DNA from: Bugula neritina
Lineage: Eukaryota; Bryozoa; Gymnolaemata; Cheilostomatida; Bugulidae
Direction: 5' to 3'
Assembly (NCBI GenBank): GCA_964035545.1
Contig: CAXIUT010000230.1
Location: 1-64,000, forward strand
DNA length: 64,000 bases
The notes below the pieces were generated by a model that did not search any database, was not told the origin of the DNA, and was given only the letters and a program-made list of their open reading frames with translations. The position numbers and the translations under genes are program-made. Shown in pieces: positions 41,347 to 58,690 of the stretch. The stretch's first letter is position 1. Each line of letters opens with the position of its first letter.

Positions 41347-44300
41347 TGAAATACAATGTAACATATTGAAATATACTGCAACATACTGCAACATACTGAA
41401 ATACATTGCAACACACTGAAATACACTGCAAAACACTGTAACACACTGAAATATACTGCAACACACTGCAACATACTGCAACATACTAAAATATACTGCA
41501 ACATACTGAAATACAGTGCAAAATACTGAAATACACTGTAACATACTGAAATATACTGCAACATACTGAAAAACACTGCTACATACTGAAATATACTGCA
41601 ACACACAGCAACATACTGCAACATACTAAAATACGCTGTAACATATTGGAATACACTGCAACGCATTGAAATATACTGCAAAATACTGAAATATACTACA
41701 ACACACTGCGACATACTGCAACATACTAAAATATACTGCAACATACTGAAATACACTGCAAAATACTGAAATACACTTTAACATACTGAAATATACTGCA
41801 ACATACTGAAATACACTGCTACATACTGAAATATACTGCAACACACTGCAACATACTGCAACATACTAAAATACACTGTAACATATTGAAATACACTGCA
41901 ACACATTGAAATATACTGCAAAATACTGAAATACACTGCTACATACTGAAATATACTGCGACACACTGCAACATACTGCAACATACTAAAATATACTGCA
42001 ACATACTGAAATACACTGCAAAATACTGAAATACACTGTAACATACTGAAATATACTGCAACATACTGAAATACATTGCTACATACTGAAATATACTGCA
42101 ACACACTGCAACATACTGCAACATACTAAAATATACTGCAACATACTGAAATATACTGCAACATACTAAAATACACTGTAACATATTGAAATACACTGCA
42201 ACACATTGAAATATACTGCAATGTACCGAAATATATGGTAAACTACTGAAATATACTGTCACACATTGAAAAATACTGCAACATACTGAAATATACTGCG
42301 ACACATTGCAATATACTGTAACATACTGAAATATGCTGTAGCACACTGAAATACACTGCAACTCACTGAAATATACTGCAACATACTGAAATACACTTCA
42401 ACACATTGAAATATACCGCAACATACTGAAATACAGTGCTACATACTGAAATATACTGCAACATACTGCAACATAGTGAAATACACTGTAACATACTGAA
42501 ATACGCTGCAACATACTACAACATATTGAAATACACTGCAACACATTGAAATATACTGTAACATACCTAAATATACGGTAATATACCAAAATATACTGTA
42601 ACACACTTAAAAAAACTGCAACATACTGAAATACACTGCAACACACTGAAATACACTGCAAAATACTGTAACACACTGAAATATACTGCAATACACTGCA
42701 ACATACTGCAACATACTAAAATATACTGCAATATACTGAAATACACTGCAAAATACTGAAATACACTTTAACATACTGAAATATACTGCAACATACTGAA
42801 ATACACTGCTACATACTGAAATATACTGCAACACACTGCAACATACTGCAACATACTAAAATACACTGTAACATATTGAAATATACTGCAACATACCTAA
42901 ATATACGGTAAGATACTGAAATAAACTGTAACACATTGAAAAATACTGCAACATACCGAAAGATACTGCAAGATACTGCAACATACTGAACTACACTGTA
43001 ACATAATGAAACACACTGCAACATACTGTATTATACTGACATGCACTGGAACATATTGAAATACACTGCAACAAATTGAAGTATACTGCAACACACTGAA
43101 ACATACGGCAACATACTGAAATATACTGCAACAGATTGATATATACAGCAACATACTGAAATATACTGCGAAACAATGCAATATACTGTAACATACTGAA
43201 ATATGCTGTAGCACACTGAAATACACTGCAACTCACTGAAATATACCGCAACATACTGAAATACACTGTAACATATTGAAATATACTGCAACATACTGCA
43301 ACATACTGAAATACACTGGAACATATTGAAATACACTGCAACAAATTGAAGTATACTGCAACACACTGAAACACACTGAAATACACCGCAAAACACTACA
43401 ACATACTGAAACATATTGCAACATACTGAAATACACTACTACATACTGAAATATACTGCAACATACTGCACCATACTGAAATACACTGTAACATACTAAA
43501 ATACACTGCAACATACTACAACATATTGAAATACACTGCAACACATTGAAATATACTGCAACATACCTAAATATACGTTAATATACAGAAATATACTGAA
43601 ACACATTGAAAAACACTGCAACATACTGAAATACACTGCAACACACTAAAATACACCGCCAAATACTACAACATACTGAAATGCACTGTAACATATTGAA
43701 ATACACTGCAACACATTGAAATATACTGTAACATACCTAAATATACGGTAATATACCAAAATATACTGTAACACATTTAAAAATACTGCAACATACTGAA
43801 ATACACTGCAACACATTGAAATACACTGCAAAATACTGTAACACACTGAAATATACTGCAATACACTGCAACATACTGCAACATACTAAAATATACTGCA
43901 ACATACTGAAATACACTGCAAAATACTGAAATACACTTTAACATACTGAAATATACTGCAACATACTGAAATACACTGCTACATACTGAAATATACTGCA
44001 ACATACTGCAACATACTAAAATACACTGTAACATATTGAAATACACTGCAACACATTGAAATATACTGCAAAATACTGAAATACACTGCTACATACTGAA
44101 ATATACTGCGACACACTGCAACATACTGCAACATACTAAAATATACTGCAACATACTGAAATACACTGCAAAATACTGAAATACACTGTAACATACTGAA
44201 ATATACTGCAACATACTGAAATACATTGCTACATACTGAAATATACTGCAACACACTGCAACATACTGCAACATACTAAAATATACTGCAACATACTGAA

Positions 44301-45166
44301 ATACACTGCAAAATACTGAAATACACTGTAACATACTGAAATACACTGCAAAATACTACAACTTATTGAAATACACTGCAATACATTGAAATATACTGCA
44401 ACATACCTAAATATACGATAATATACTGAAATATACTGTAACACATTGAAAAATACTACAAAATACTGAAATACACTGCAACATACTACAACATACTGAA
44501 ATACGCTGTAATACATTGAAATACACTGCAACACATTGAAATATACTGTAACGCGCTGAAACATACTGTAACTCACTGAAATATAGTGTAATATACGGAA
44601 ATGTACTGTAAAATACTGGAATATACTGTAACATACTGAAATATACTGCAACATACTGAAATACACTGTAACATACTGAATTATACTGCAACATCCTGCA
44701 ACATACTGAAATACACTGTAACATACTGAAATACACTGCAACACACTGCAACATACTGCAACATACTAAAATATACTGCAACATACTGAAATACACTGTA
44801 ACATACTGAAATACACTGCAAAATACTGAAATACACTGTAACACACTGAAATATACTGCAACATACTGCAACATACTAAAATATGCTGCAACATACTGAA
44901 ATACACTGCAAAATACAGAAATACACTATAACATACTGAAATATACTGCAACACACTGCAACATACCGCAACATGGTAAAATATACTGCAACATACTGAA
45001 ATACACTGCAAAATACTGAAATACACTGTAACATTCTGAAATATACTGCAACATACTGAAATACACTGCTACATACTGAAATATACTGCAACACACTGCA
45101 ACATACTGCAACATACTAAAATACACTGTAACATAATGAACTACACTGCAACACATTGAAATATAC

Positions 45167-45174
45167 TGCATGCA
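45167..45174. other. TGCATGCA phase-slip site 4
   Basis: TGCA duplication with a GAACTACACTG unit upstream; that variant is shared with sites 7 and 9, which marks these three as one lineage. Followed by GGTGAACTGCTG at about 45411. Confidence 0.93.
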
Positions 45175-46940
45175 AAATACTGAAATACACTGCTACATAC
45201 TGAAATATACTGCAACACACTGCAACATACTGCAACATACTAAAATATACTGCAACATACTGAAATACACTGCAAAATACTGAAATACACTGTAACATAC
45301 TGAAATATACTGCAACACACTGCAACATACTGCAACATACTAAAATACACTGTAACATATTGAAATACACTGCAACACAGTGAAATATGCTGCAATGTAC
45401 CGAAATATATGGTGAACTGCTGAAATATACTGTCACACATTGAAAAATACTGCAACATACTGAAATATACTGCGACACATTGCAATATACTGTAACATAC
45501 TGAAATATGCTGTAGCACACTGAAACACACTGCAACTCACTGAAATATACTGCAACATACTGAAATACACTGTAACATATTGAAATATACTGCAACATAC
45601 TGAAATACAGTGCTACATACTGAAATATACTGCAACATACTGCAACATACTGAAATACACTGTAACATACTGAAATACACTGCAACATACTACAACATAT
45701 TGAAAGACACTGCAACACATTGAAATATACTGCAACATACCTAAATATACGGTAATATACAGAAATATACTGTAACACATTGAAAAACACTGCAACATAC
45801 TGAAATACACTGCAACATACTAAAATATACTGCAACATACTGAAATATACTGCAACATACTAAAATACACTGTAACATATTGAAATACACTGCAACACAT
45901 TGAAATATACTGCAATGTACCGAAATATATGGTAAACTACTGAAATATACTGTCACACATTGAAAAATACTGCAACATACTGAAATATACTGCGACACAT
46001 TGCAATATACTGTAACATACTGAAATATGCTGTAGCACACTGAAATACACTGCAACTCACTGAAATATACTGCAACATACTGAAATACACTTCAACACAT
46101 TGAAATATACTGCAACATACTGAAATACAGTGCTACATACTGCAACATACTGAAATACACTGCTAAATACTGAAATACACTGTAACATACTGAAATACAC
46201 TGCAAAATACTACAACATATTGAAATACACTGCAATACATTGAAATATACTGCAACATACCTAAATATACGGTAATATACTGAAATATACTGTAACACAT
46301 TGAAAAATACTACAAAATACTGAAATACACTGCAACATACTACAACATACTGAAATACGCTGTAATACATTGAAATACACTGCAACACATTGAAATATAC
46401 TGTAACGCGCTGAAACATACTGTAACTCACTGAAATATAGTGTAATATACGGAAATGGACTGTAAAATACTGGAATATACTGTAACATACTGAAATATAC
46501 TGCAACATACTGAAATACACTGTAACATACTGAATTATACTGCAACATACTGCAACATACTAAAATATACTGCAACATACTGAAATACACTGCAAAATAC
46601 TGAAATACACTGTAACACACTGAAATATACTGCAACATACTGCAACATACTAAAATATGCTGCAACATACTGAAATACACTGCAAAATACAGAAATACAC
46701 TATAACATACTGAAATATACTGCAACACACTGCAACATACCGCAACATGGTAAAATATACTGCAACATACTGAAATACACTGCAAAATACTGAAATACAC
46801 TGTAACATTCTGAAATATACTGCAACATACTGAAATACACTGCTACATACTGAAATATACTGCAACACACTGCAACATACTGCAACATACTAAAATACAC
46901 TGTAACATAATGAAATACACTGCAACACATTGAAATATAC

Positions 46941-46948
46941 TGCATGCA
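46941..46948. other. TGCATGCA phase-slip site 5
   Basis: Counterpart of site 2 in the second large copy; followed by GGTGAACTGCTG at about 47186. Confidence 0.93.
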
Positions 46949-49404
46949 AAATACTGAAATACACTGCTACATACTGAAATATACTGCAACACACTGCAAC
47001 ATACTGCAACATACTAAAATATACTGCAACATACTGAAATACACTGCAAAATACTGAAATACACTGTAACATACTGAAATATACTGCAACACAGTGCAAC
47101 ATACTGCAACATACTAAAATACACTGTAACATATTGAAATACACTGCAACACAGTGAAATATACTGCAATGTACCGAAATATATGGTGAACTGCTGAAAT
47201 ATACTGTCACACATTGAAAAATACTGCAACATACTGAAATATACTGCGACACATTGCAATATACTGTAACATACTGAAATATGCTGTAGCACACTGAAAC
47301 ACACTGCAACTCACTGAAATATACTGCAACATACTGAAATACACTGTAACATATTGAAATATACTGCAACATACTGCAACATACTGAAATACACTGTAAC
47401 ATACTGAAATACACTGCAACATACTACAACATATTGAAAGACACTGCAACACATTGAAATATACTGCAACATACCTAAATATACGGTAATATACAGAAAT
47501 ATACTGTAACACATTGAAAAACACTGCAACATACTGAAATACACTGCAACACACTGAAATACACCGCAAAATACTACAACATACTGAAATGCACTGTAAC
47601 ATATTGAAATACACTGCAACACATTGAAATATACTGCAATGTACCGAAATATATGGTAAACTACAGAAATATACTGACACACATCGCAATATACTGTAAC
47701 ATACTGAAATATGCTGTAGCACACTGAAATACACTGCAACTCACTGAAATATACTGCAACATACTGAAATACACTGTAACATATTGAAATATACTGCAAC
47801 ATACTGCAACATACTGAAATACATTGCAACACACTGAAATACACTGCAAAACACTGTAACACACTGAAATATACTGCAATGTACCGAAATATATGGTGAA
47901 CTACTGAAATATACTGTCACACATTGAAAAATACTGCAACATACTGAAATATACTGCGACACATTGCAATATACTGTAACATACTGACATATGCTGTAGC
48001 ACACTGAAATACACTGCAACTCACTGAAATATACTGCAACATACTGAAATACACTTCAACACATTGAAATATACTGCAACATACTGAAATACAGTGCTAC
48101 ATACTGAAATATACTGCAACATACTGCAACATAGTGAAATACACTGTAACATACTGAAATACACTGCAACATACTGCAACATACTGAAATACACTGCAAC
48201 ACACTGAAATACACTGCAAAATACTGTAACACACTGAAATATACTGCAATACACTGCAACATACCGCAACATACTAAAATATACTGCAACATACTGAAAT
48301 ACACTGCAAAACACTGAAATACACTTTAACATACTGAAATATACTGCAACATACTGAAAAACACTGCTACATACTGAAATATACTGCAACACACTGCAAC
48401 ATACTGCAACATACTAAAATACACTGTAACATATTGAAATACACTGCAACACATTGAAATATACTGCAAAATACTGAAATACACTGCTACATACTGAAAT
48501 ATACTGCGACACACTGCAACATACGGCAACATACTAAAATATACTGCAACATACTGAAATACACTGCTAAATACTGAAATACACTGTAACATACTGAAAC
48601 ACACTGCAAAATACTACAACATATTGAAATACACTGCAATACATTGAAATATACTGCAACATACCTAAATATACGGTAATATACTGAAATATACTGTAAC
48701 ACATTGAAAAATACTACAAAATACTGAAATACACTGCAACATACTACAACATACTGAAATACGCTGTAATACATTGAAATACACTGCAACACCTTGAAAT
48801 ATACTGTAACTCGCTGAAACATACTGTAACTCACTGAAATATAGTGTAATATACGGAAATGTACTGTAAAATACTGGAATATACTGTAACACACTGAAAT
48901 ATACTGCAACATACTGAAATACACTGTAACATACTGAATTATACTGCAACATCCTGCAACATACTGAAATACACTGTAACATACTGAAATACACTGCAAC
49001 ACACTGCAACATACTGCAACATACTAAAATATACTGCAACATACTGAAATACATTGCAAAATACTGAAATACACTGTAACACACTGAAATATACTGCAAC
49101 ATACTGCAACATACTAAAATATGCTGCAACATACTGAAATACACTGCAAAATACTGAAATACACTATAACATACTGAAATATACTGCAACACACTGCAAC
49201 ATACCGCAACATGCTAAAATATACTGCAACATACTGAAATACACTGCAAAATACTGAAATACACTGTAACATACTGAAATATACTGCAACATACTGAAAT
49301 ACCCTGCTACATACTGAAATATACTGCAACACACTGCAACATACTGCAACATACTAAAATACACTGCAACATAATGAAATACACTGCAACACATTGAAAT
49401 ATAC

Positions 49405-49412
49405 TGCATGCA
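49405..49412. other. TGCATGCA phase-slip site 6
   Basis: Counterpart of site 3; followed by the GGTAAACTACTG form. Brings the decamer lattice back to the frame seen before 34549. Confidence 0.93.
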
Positions 49413-52400
49413 AAATACTGAAATACACTGCTACATACTGAAATATACTGCAACACACTGCAACATACTGCAACATACTAAAATATACTGCAACATACTG
49501 AAATACACTGCAAAATACTGAAATACACTGTAACATACTGAAATATACTGCAACACACTGCAACATACTGCAACATACTAAAATACACTGTAACATATTG
49601 AAATACACTGCAACACATTGAAATATACTGCAATGTACCGAAATATATGGTAAACTACTGAAATATACTGTCACACATTGAAATATACTGCAACATACTG
49701 AAATACAGTGCTACATACTGAAATATACTGCAACATACTGCAACATAGTGAAATACACTGTAACATACTGAAATACGCTGCAACATACTACAACATATTG
49801 AAATACACTGCAACACAGTGAAATATACTGTAACATACCTAAATATACGGTAATATACCAAAATATACTGTAACACATTTAAAAAAACTGCAACATACTG
49901 AAATACACTGCAACACACTGAAATACACTGCAAAATACTGTAACACACTGAAATATACTGCAATACACTGCTACATACTGCAACATACTAAAATATACTG
50001 CAATATGCTGAAATACACTGCAAAATACTGAAATACACTTTAACATACTGAAATATACTGCAACATACTGAAATACACTGCTACATACTGAAATATACTG
50101 CAACACACTGCAACATACTGCAACATACTAAAATACACTGTAACATATTGAAATACATTGCAACACATTGAAATATACTGCAAAATACTGAAATACACTG
50201 CTACATACTGAAATATACTGCGACACACTGCAACATACTGCAACATACTAAAATATACTGCAACACATTGAAATATACTGCAATGTACCGAAATATATGG
50301 TAAACTACTGAAATATACTGTCACACATTGAAAAATACTGCAACATACTGAAATATACTGCGACACATTGCAATATACTGTAACATACTGAAATATGCTG
50401 TAGCACACTGAAATACACTGCAACTCACTGAAATATACTGCAACATACTGAAATACACTGTAACATATTGAAATATACTGCAACATACTGAAATACAGTG
50501 CTACATACTGAAATATACTGCAACAAACTGCAATACACTGAAATACACTGTAACATACTGAAATAAACTGCAACATACTACAACATATTAAAAGACACTG
50601 CAACACATTGAAATATACTGCAACATACCTAAATATACGGTAATATACCAAAATATACTGTAATACATTGAAATACACTGCAACACATTGAAATATACTG
50701 TAACTCGCTGAAACATACTGTAACTCATTGAAATATAGTGTAATATACGGAAATGTACTGTAAAATACTGGAATATACTGTAACACACTGAAATATACTG
50801 CAACATACTGAAATACACTGTAACATACTGAATTATACTGCAACATCCTGCAACATACTGAAATACACTGTAACATACTGAAATACACTGCAACACACTG
50901 CAACATACTGCAACATACCAAAACATACTGCAACATACTGAAATACACGGCAAAATACTGAAATACACTGCAAAATACTACAACATATTGAAATACACTG
51001 CAACACATTGAAATATACTGCAACATACCTAAATATACGGTAAGATACTGAAATAAACTGTAACACATTGAAAAATACTGCAACATACTGAAAGATACTG
51101 CAAGATACTGCAACATACTGAACTACACTGTAACATAATGAAACACACTGCAACATACTGTATTATACTGACATACACTGGAACATATTGAAATACACTG
51201 CAACAAATTGAAGTATACTGCAACACACTGAAACACACTGAAATACACCGCAAAACACTACAACATACTGAAACATATTGCAACATACTGAAATACACTA
51301 CTACATACTGAAATATACTGCAACATACTGCACCATGCTGAAATACACTGTAACATACTAAAATACACTGCAACATACTACAACATATTGAAATACACTG
51401 CAACACATTGAAACATACTGCAACATACCTAAATATACGGTAATATACTGAAATATACTGTAAAACATTGAAAAACACTGCAACATACTGAAATACACTG
51501 CAACACACTGAAATATACTGCAATGTACCGAAATATATGGTAAACTACTGAAATATACTGACACACATCGCAATATACTGTAACATACTGAAATATGCTG
51601 TAGCACACTGAAATACACTGCAACTCACTGAGATATACTGCAATATACTGAAATACAATGTAACATATTGAAATATACTGCAACATACTGCAACATACTG
51701 AAATACATTGCAACACACTGAAATACACTGCAAAACACTGTAACACACTGAAATATACTGCAACACACTGCAACATACTGCAACATACTAAAATATACTG
51801 CAACATACTGAAATACAGTGCAAAATACTGAAATACACTGTAACATACTGAAATATACTGCAACATACTGAAATACACTGCTACATACTGAAATATACTG
51901 CAACACACAGCAACATACTGCAACATACTAAAATACGCTGCAACATATTGGAATACACTGCAACGCATTGAAATATACTGCAAAATACTGAAATACACTG
52001 CTACATACTGAAATATACTGCAACACACTGCAACATACTGCAACATACTAAAATATACTGCAACATACTGAAATATACTGCAAAATACTGAAATATACTG
52101 CTACATACTGAAATATACTGCAACACACTGCGACATACTGCAACATACTAAAATATACTGCAACATACTGAAATACACTGCAAAATACTGAAATACACTT
52201 TAACATACTGAAATATACTGCAACATACTGAAATACACTGCTACATACTGAAATATACTGCAACACACTGCAACATACTGCAACATACTAAAATACACTG
52301 TAACATATTGAAATACACTGCAACACATTGAAATATACTGCAAAATACTGAAATACACTGCTACATACTGAAATATACTGCGACACACTGCAACATACTG

Positions 52401-55400
52401 CAACATACTAAAATATACTGCAACATACTGAAATACACTGCAAAATACTGAAATACACTGTAACATACTGAAATATACTGCAACATACTGAAATACATTG
52501 CTACATACTGAAATATACTGCAACACACTGCAACATACTGCAACATACTAAAATATACTGCAACATACTGAAATATACTGCAACATACTAAAATACACTG
52601 TAACATATTGAAATACACTGCAACACATTGAAATATACTGCAATGTACCGAAATATATGGTAAACTACTGAAATATACTGTCACACATTGAAAAATACTG
52701 CAACATACTGAAATATACTGCGACACATTGCAATATACTGTAACATACTGAAATATGCTGTAGCACACTGAAATACACTGCAACTCACTGAAATATACTG
52801 CAACATACTGAAATACACTTCAACACATTGAAATATACTGCAACATACTGAAATACAGTGCTACATACTGAAATATACTGCAACATACTGCAACATAGTG
52901 AAATACACTGTAACATACTGAAATACGCTGCAACATACTACAACAAATTGAAATACACTGCAACACATTGAAATATACTGTAACATACCTAAATATACGG
53001 TAATATACCAAAATATACTGTAACACACTTAAAAAAACTGCAACATACTGAAATACACTGCAACACACTGAAATACACTGCAAAATACTGTAACACACTG
53101 AAATATACTGCAATACACTGCAACATACTGCAACATACTAAAATATACTGCAATATACTGAAATACACTGCAAAATACTGAAATACACTTTAACATACTG
53201 AAATATACTGCAACATACTGAAATACACTGCTACATACTGAAATATACTGCAACACACTGCAACATACTGCAACATACTAAAATACACTGTAACATATTG
53301 AAATATACTGCAACATACCTAAATATACGGTAAGATACTGAAATAAACTGTAACACATTGAAAAATACTGCAACATACCGAAAGATACTGCAAGATACTG
53401 CAACATACTGAACTACACTGTAACATAATGAAACACACTGCAACATACTGTATTATACTGACATGCACTGGAACATATTGAAATACACTGCAACAAATTG
53501 AAGTATACTGCAACACACTGAAACATACGGCAACATACTGAAATATACTGCAACAGATTGATATATACAGCAACATACTGAAATATACTGCGAAACAATG
53601 CAATATACTGTAACATACTGAAATATGCTGTAGCACACTGAAATACACTGCAACTCACTGAAATATACCGCAACATACTGAAATACACTGTAACATATTG
53701 AAATATACTGCAACATACTGCAACATACTGAAATACACTGGAACATATTGAAATACACTGCAACAAATTGAAGTATACTGCAACACACTGAAACACACTG
53801 AAATACACCGCAAAACACTACAACATACTGAAACATATTGCAACATACTGAAATACACTACTACATACTGAAATATACTGCAACATACTGCACCATACTG
53901 AAATACACTGTAACATACTAAAATACACTGCAACATACTACAACATATTGAAATACACTGCAACACATTGAAATATACTGCAACATACCTAAATATACGT
54001 TAATATACAGAAATATACTGAAACACATTGAAAAACACTGCAACATACTGAAATACACTGCAACACACTAAAATACACCGCCAAATACTACAACATACTG
54101 AAATGCACTGTAACATATTGAAATACACTGCAACACATTGAAATATACTGTAACATACCTAAATATACGGTAATATACCAAAATATACTGTAACACATTT
54201 AAAAATACTGCAACATACTGAAATACACTGCAACACACTGAAATACACTGCAAAATACTGTAACACACTGAAATATACTGCAATACACTGCAACATACTG
54301 CAACATACTAAAATATACTGCAACATACTGAAATACACTGCAAAATACTGAAATACACTTTAACATACTGAAATATACTGCAACATACTGAAATACACTG
54401 CTACATACTGAAATATACTGCAACATACTGCAACATACTGCAACATACTAAAATACACTGTAACATATTGAAATACACTGCAACACATTGAAATATACTG
54501 CAAAATACTGAAATACACTGCTACATACTGAAATATACTGCGACACACTGCAACATACTGCAACATACTAAAATATACTGCAACATACTGAAATACACTG
54601 CAAAATACTGAAATACACTGTAACATACTGAAATATACTGCAACATACTGAAATACATTGCTACATACTGAAATATACTGCAACACACTGCAACATACTG
54701 CAACATACTAAAATATACTGCAACATACTGAAATACACTGCAAAATACTGAAATACACTGTAACATACTGAAATACACTGCAAAATACTACAACTTATTG
54801 AAATACACTGCAATACATTGAAATATACTGCAACATACCTAAATATACGGTAATATACTGAAATATACTGTAACACATTGAAAAATACTACAAAATACTG
54901 AAATACACTGCAACATACTACAACATACTGAAATACGCTGTAATACATTGAAATACACTGCAACACATTGAAATATACTGTAACGCGCTGAAACATACTG
55001 TAACTCACTGAAATATAAAGTAATATACGGAAATGTACTGTAAAATACTGGAATATACTGTAACATACTGAAATATACTGCAACATACTGAAATACACTG
55101 TAACATACTGAATTATACTGCAACATCCTGCAACATACTGAAATACACTGTAACATACTGAAATACACTGCAACACACTGCAACATACTGCAACATACTA
55201 AAATATACTGCAACATACTGAAATACACTGCAAAATACTGAAATACACTGTAACACACTGAAATATACTGCAACATACTGCAACATACTAAAATATGCTG
55301 CAACATACTGAAATACACTGCAAAATACAGAAATACACTATAACATACTGAAATATACTGCAACACACTGCAACATACCGCAACATGGTAAAATATACTG

Positions 55401-55578
55401 CAACATACTGAAATACACTGCAAAATACTGAAATACACTGTAACATTCTGAAATATACTGCAACATACTGAAATACACTGCTACATACTGAAATATACTG
55501 CAACACACTGCAACATACTGCAACATACTAAAATACACTGTAACATAATGAACTACACTGCAACACATTGAAATATAC

Positions 55579-55586
55579 TGCATGCA
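55579..55586. other. TGCATGCA phase-slip site 7
   Basis: Counterpart of site 4, with the same GAACTACACTG unit upstream; 2504 bp before site 8, the same spacing as sites 2 and 3. Confidence 0.93.
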
Positions 55587-58082
55587 AAATACTGAAATAC
55601 ACTGCTACATACTGAAATATACTGCAACACACTGCAACATACTGCAACATACTAAAATATACTGCAACATACTGAAATACACTGCAAAATACTGAAATAC
55701 ACTGTAACATACTGAAATATACTGCAACACACTGCAACATACTGCAACATACTAAAATACACTGTAACATATTGAAATACACTGCAACACAGTGAAATAT
55801 ACTGCAATGTACCGAAATATATGGTGAACTGCTGAAATATACTGTCACACATTGAAAAATACTGCAACATACTGAAATATACTGCGACACATTGCAATAT
55901 ACTGTAACATACTGAAATATGCTGTAGCACACTGAAACACACTGCAACTCACTGAAATATACTGCAACATACTGAAATACACTGTAACATATTGAAATAT
56001 ACTGCAACATACTGAAATACAGTGCTACATACTGAAATATACTGCAACATACTGCAACATACTGAAATACACTGTAACATACTGAAATACACTGCAACAT
56101 ACTACAACATATTGAAAGACACTGCAACACATTGAAATATACTGCAACATACCTAAATATACGGTAATATACAGAAATATACTGTAACACATTGAAAAAC
56201 ACTGCAACATACTGAAATACACTGCAACACACTGAAATACACCGCAAAATACTACAATATACTGAAATGCACTGTAACATATTGAAATACACTGCAACAC
56301 ATTGAAATATACTGCAATGTGCCGAAATATATGGTAAACTACAGAAATATACTGACACACATCGCAATATACTGTAACATACTGAAATATGCTGTAGCAC
56401 ACTGAAATACACTGCAACTCACTGAAATATACTGCAACATACTGAAATACCCTGTAACATATTGAAATATACTGCAACATACTGCAACATACTGAAATAC
56501 ATTGCAACACACTGAAATACACTGCAAAACACTGTAACACACTGAAATATACTGCAATGTACCGAAATATATGGTGAACTACTGAAATATACTGTCACAC
56601 ATTGAAAAATACTGCAACATACTGAAATATACTGCGACACATTGCAATATACTGTAACATACTGACATATGCTGTAGCACACTGAAATACACTGCAACTC
56701 ACTGAAATATACTGCAACATACTGAAATACACTTCAACACATTGAAATATACTGCAACATACTGAAATACAGTGCTACATACTGAAATATACTGCAACAT
56801 ACTGCAACATAGTGAAATACACTGTAACATACTGAAATACACTGCAACATACTGCAACATACTGAAATACACTGCAACACACTGAAATACACTGCAAAAT
56901 ACTGTAACACACTGAAATATACTGCAATACACTGCAACATACCGCAACATACTAAAATATACTGCAACATACTGAAATACACTGCAAAATACTGAAATAC
57001 ACTTTAACATACTGAAATATACTGCAACATACTGAAATACACTGCTACATACTGAAATATACTGCAACACACTGCAACATACTGCAACATACTAAAATAC
57101 ACTGTAACATATTGAAATACACTGCAACACATTGAAATATACTGCAAAATACTGAAATACACTGCTACATACTGAAATATACTGCGACACACTGCAACAT
57201 ACTGCAACATACTAAAATATACTGCAACATACTGAAATACACTGCTAAATACTGAAATACACTGTAACATACTGAAACACACTGCAAAATACTACAACAT
57301 ATTGAAATACACTGCAATACATTGAAATATACTGCAACATACCTAAATATACGGTAATATACTGAAATATACTGTAACACATTGAAAAATACTACAAAAT
57401 ACTGAAATACACTGCAACATACTACAACATACTGAAATACGCTGTAATACATTGAAATACACTGCAACACCTTGAAATATACTGTAACTCGCTGAAACAT
57501 ACTGTAACTCACTGAAATATAGTGTAATATATGGAAATGTACTGTAAAATACTGGAATATACTGTAACACACTGAAATATACTGCAACATACTGAAATAC
57601 ACTGTAACATACTGAATTATACTGCAACATCCTGCAACATACTGAAATACACTGTAACATACTGAAATACACTGCAACACACTGCAACATACTGCATCAT
57701 ACTAAAATATACTGTAACATACTGAAATACACTGCAAAATACTGAAATACACTGTAACACACTGAAATATACTGCAACATACTGCAACATACTAAAATAT
57801 GCTGCAACATACTGAAATACACTGCAAAATACTGAAATACACTATAACATACTGAAATATACTGCAACACACTGCAACATACCGCAACATGCTAAAATAT
57901 ACTGCAACATACTGAAATACACTGCAAAATACTGAAATACACTGTAACATACTGAAATATACTGCAACATACTGAAATACACTGCTACATACTGAAATAT
58001 ACTGCAACACACTGCAACATACTGCAACATACTAAAATACACTGCAACATAATGAAATACACTGCAACACATTGAAATATAC

Positions 58083-58090
58083 TGCATGCA
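58083..58090. other. TGCATGCA phase-slip site 8
   Basis: Followed by AATTACTG instead of AAATACTG, one substitution away from the usual flank. Downstream comes the GGTGAACTGCTG form, whereas sites 3 and 6 at the end of the same module have GGTAAACTACTG. The sequence therefore switches to another module type at this site. Confidence 0.92.
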
Positions 58091-58690
58091 AATTACTGAA
58101 ATACACTGCTACATACTGAAATTTACTGCAACACACTGCAACATACTGCAACATACTAAAATATACTGCAACATACTGAAATACACTGCAAAATACTGAA
58201 ATACACTGTAACATACTGAAATATACTGCAACACACTGCAACATACTGCAACATACTAAAATACACTGTAACATATTGAAATACACTGCAACACAGTGAA
58301 ATATACTGCAATGTACCGAAATATATGGTGAACTGCTGAAATATACTGTCACACATTGAAAAATACTGCAACATACTGAAATATACTGTAACATACTGAA
58401 ATACGCTGTAGCACACTGAAATACACTGCAACTCACTGAAATATACTGCACCCTACTGAAATACACTGTAACATATTGAAAAATACTGCAGCATAGTGCA
58501 ACATACTGAAATACACTGTAACATACTGAAATACACTGCAAAATACTACAACATATTGAAATACACTGCAACACATTGAAATATACTGCAACATACCTAA
58601 ATATACGGTAAGATACTGAAATAAACTGTAACACATTGAAAAATACTGCAACATACTGAAAGATACTGCAAGATACTGCAACATACTGAA
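58091..58690 (+). repeat. Mosaic block related to 7204-7800
   Basis: Carries the CAGCATAGTG unit (about 58489) found elsewhere only at 7621, plus AAATACGCTGTAGC (also near 7531). It then passes into the TATTATACTGACATGCACTG series of the 14.6 kb type before the 6148 bp repeat restarts at 58877. It lies inside copy 1 of that repeat and replaces the longer series found after site 6. Confidence 0.75.

Larger units (their letters stand above)
33357..45808 (+). repeat. 12.4 kb tandem duplication, copy 1
   Basis: Largest duplication in the window (12,452 bp), followed directly by a 10,412 bp copy. Offsets step through 12,452, 12,392, 12,352, 10,302, 10,422, 10,432 and 10,412. The changes are 60 and 40 bp lost in copy 2, an internal 2050 bp tandem duplication only in copy 1, 120 bp lost in copy 1 near 41690, one decamer lost in copy 1 near 44000, and 20 bp extra in copy 1 near 44790. 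These sum exactly to the length difference. Contains TGCATGCA sites at 34549, 37053 and 45167. Confidence 0.87.
45809..56220 (+). repeat. 12.4 kb tandem duplication, copy 2 (10.4 kb)
   Basis: Second copy of 33357-45808, 10,412 bp long because it lacks the 2050 bp extra unit and has the small decamer-multiple differences listed for copy 1. Contains TGCATGCA sites at 46941, 49405 and 55579 in the same relative places. Beyond 56220 the series resumes as at 35194 and 47546, so a partial third copy follows to about 58090. Confidence 0.87.

Noticed and set aside
50040-51116. 358-codon minus-strand frame (same as 37688-38764 and 39738-40814)
   Set aside because: Repeat artefact. Conservation between copies is conservation of DNA by duplication and extends equally outside the frame.
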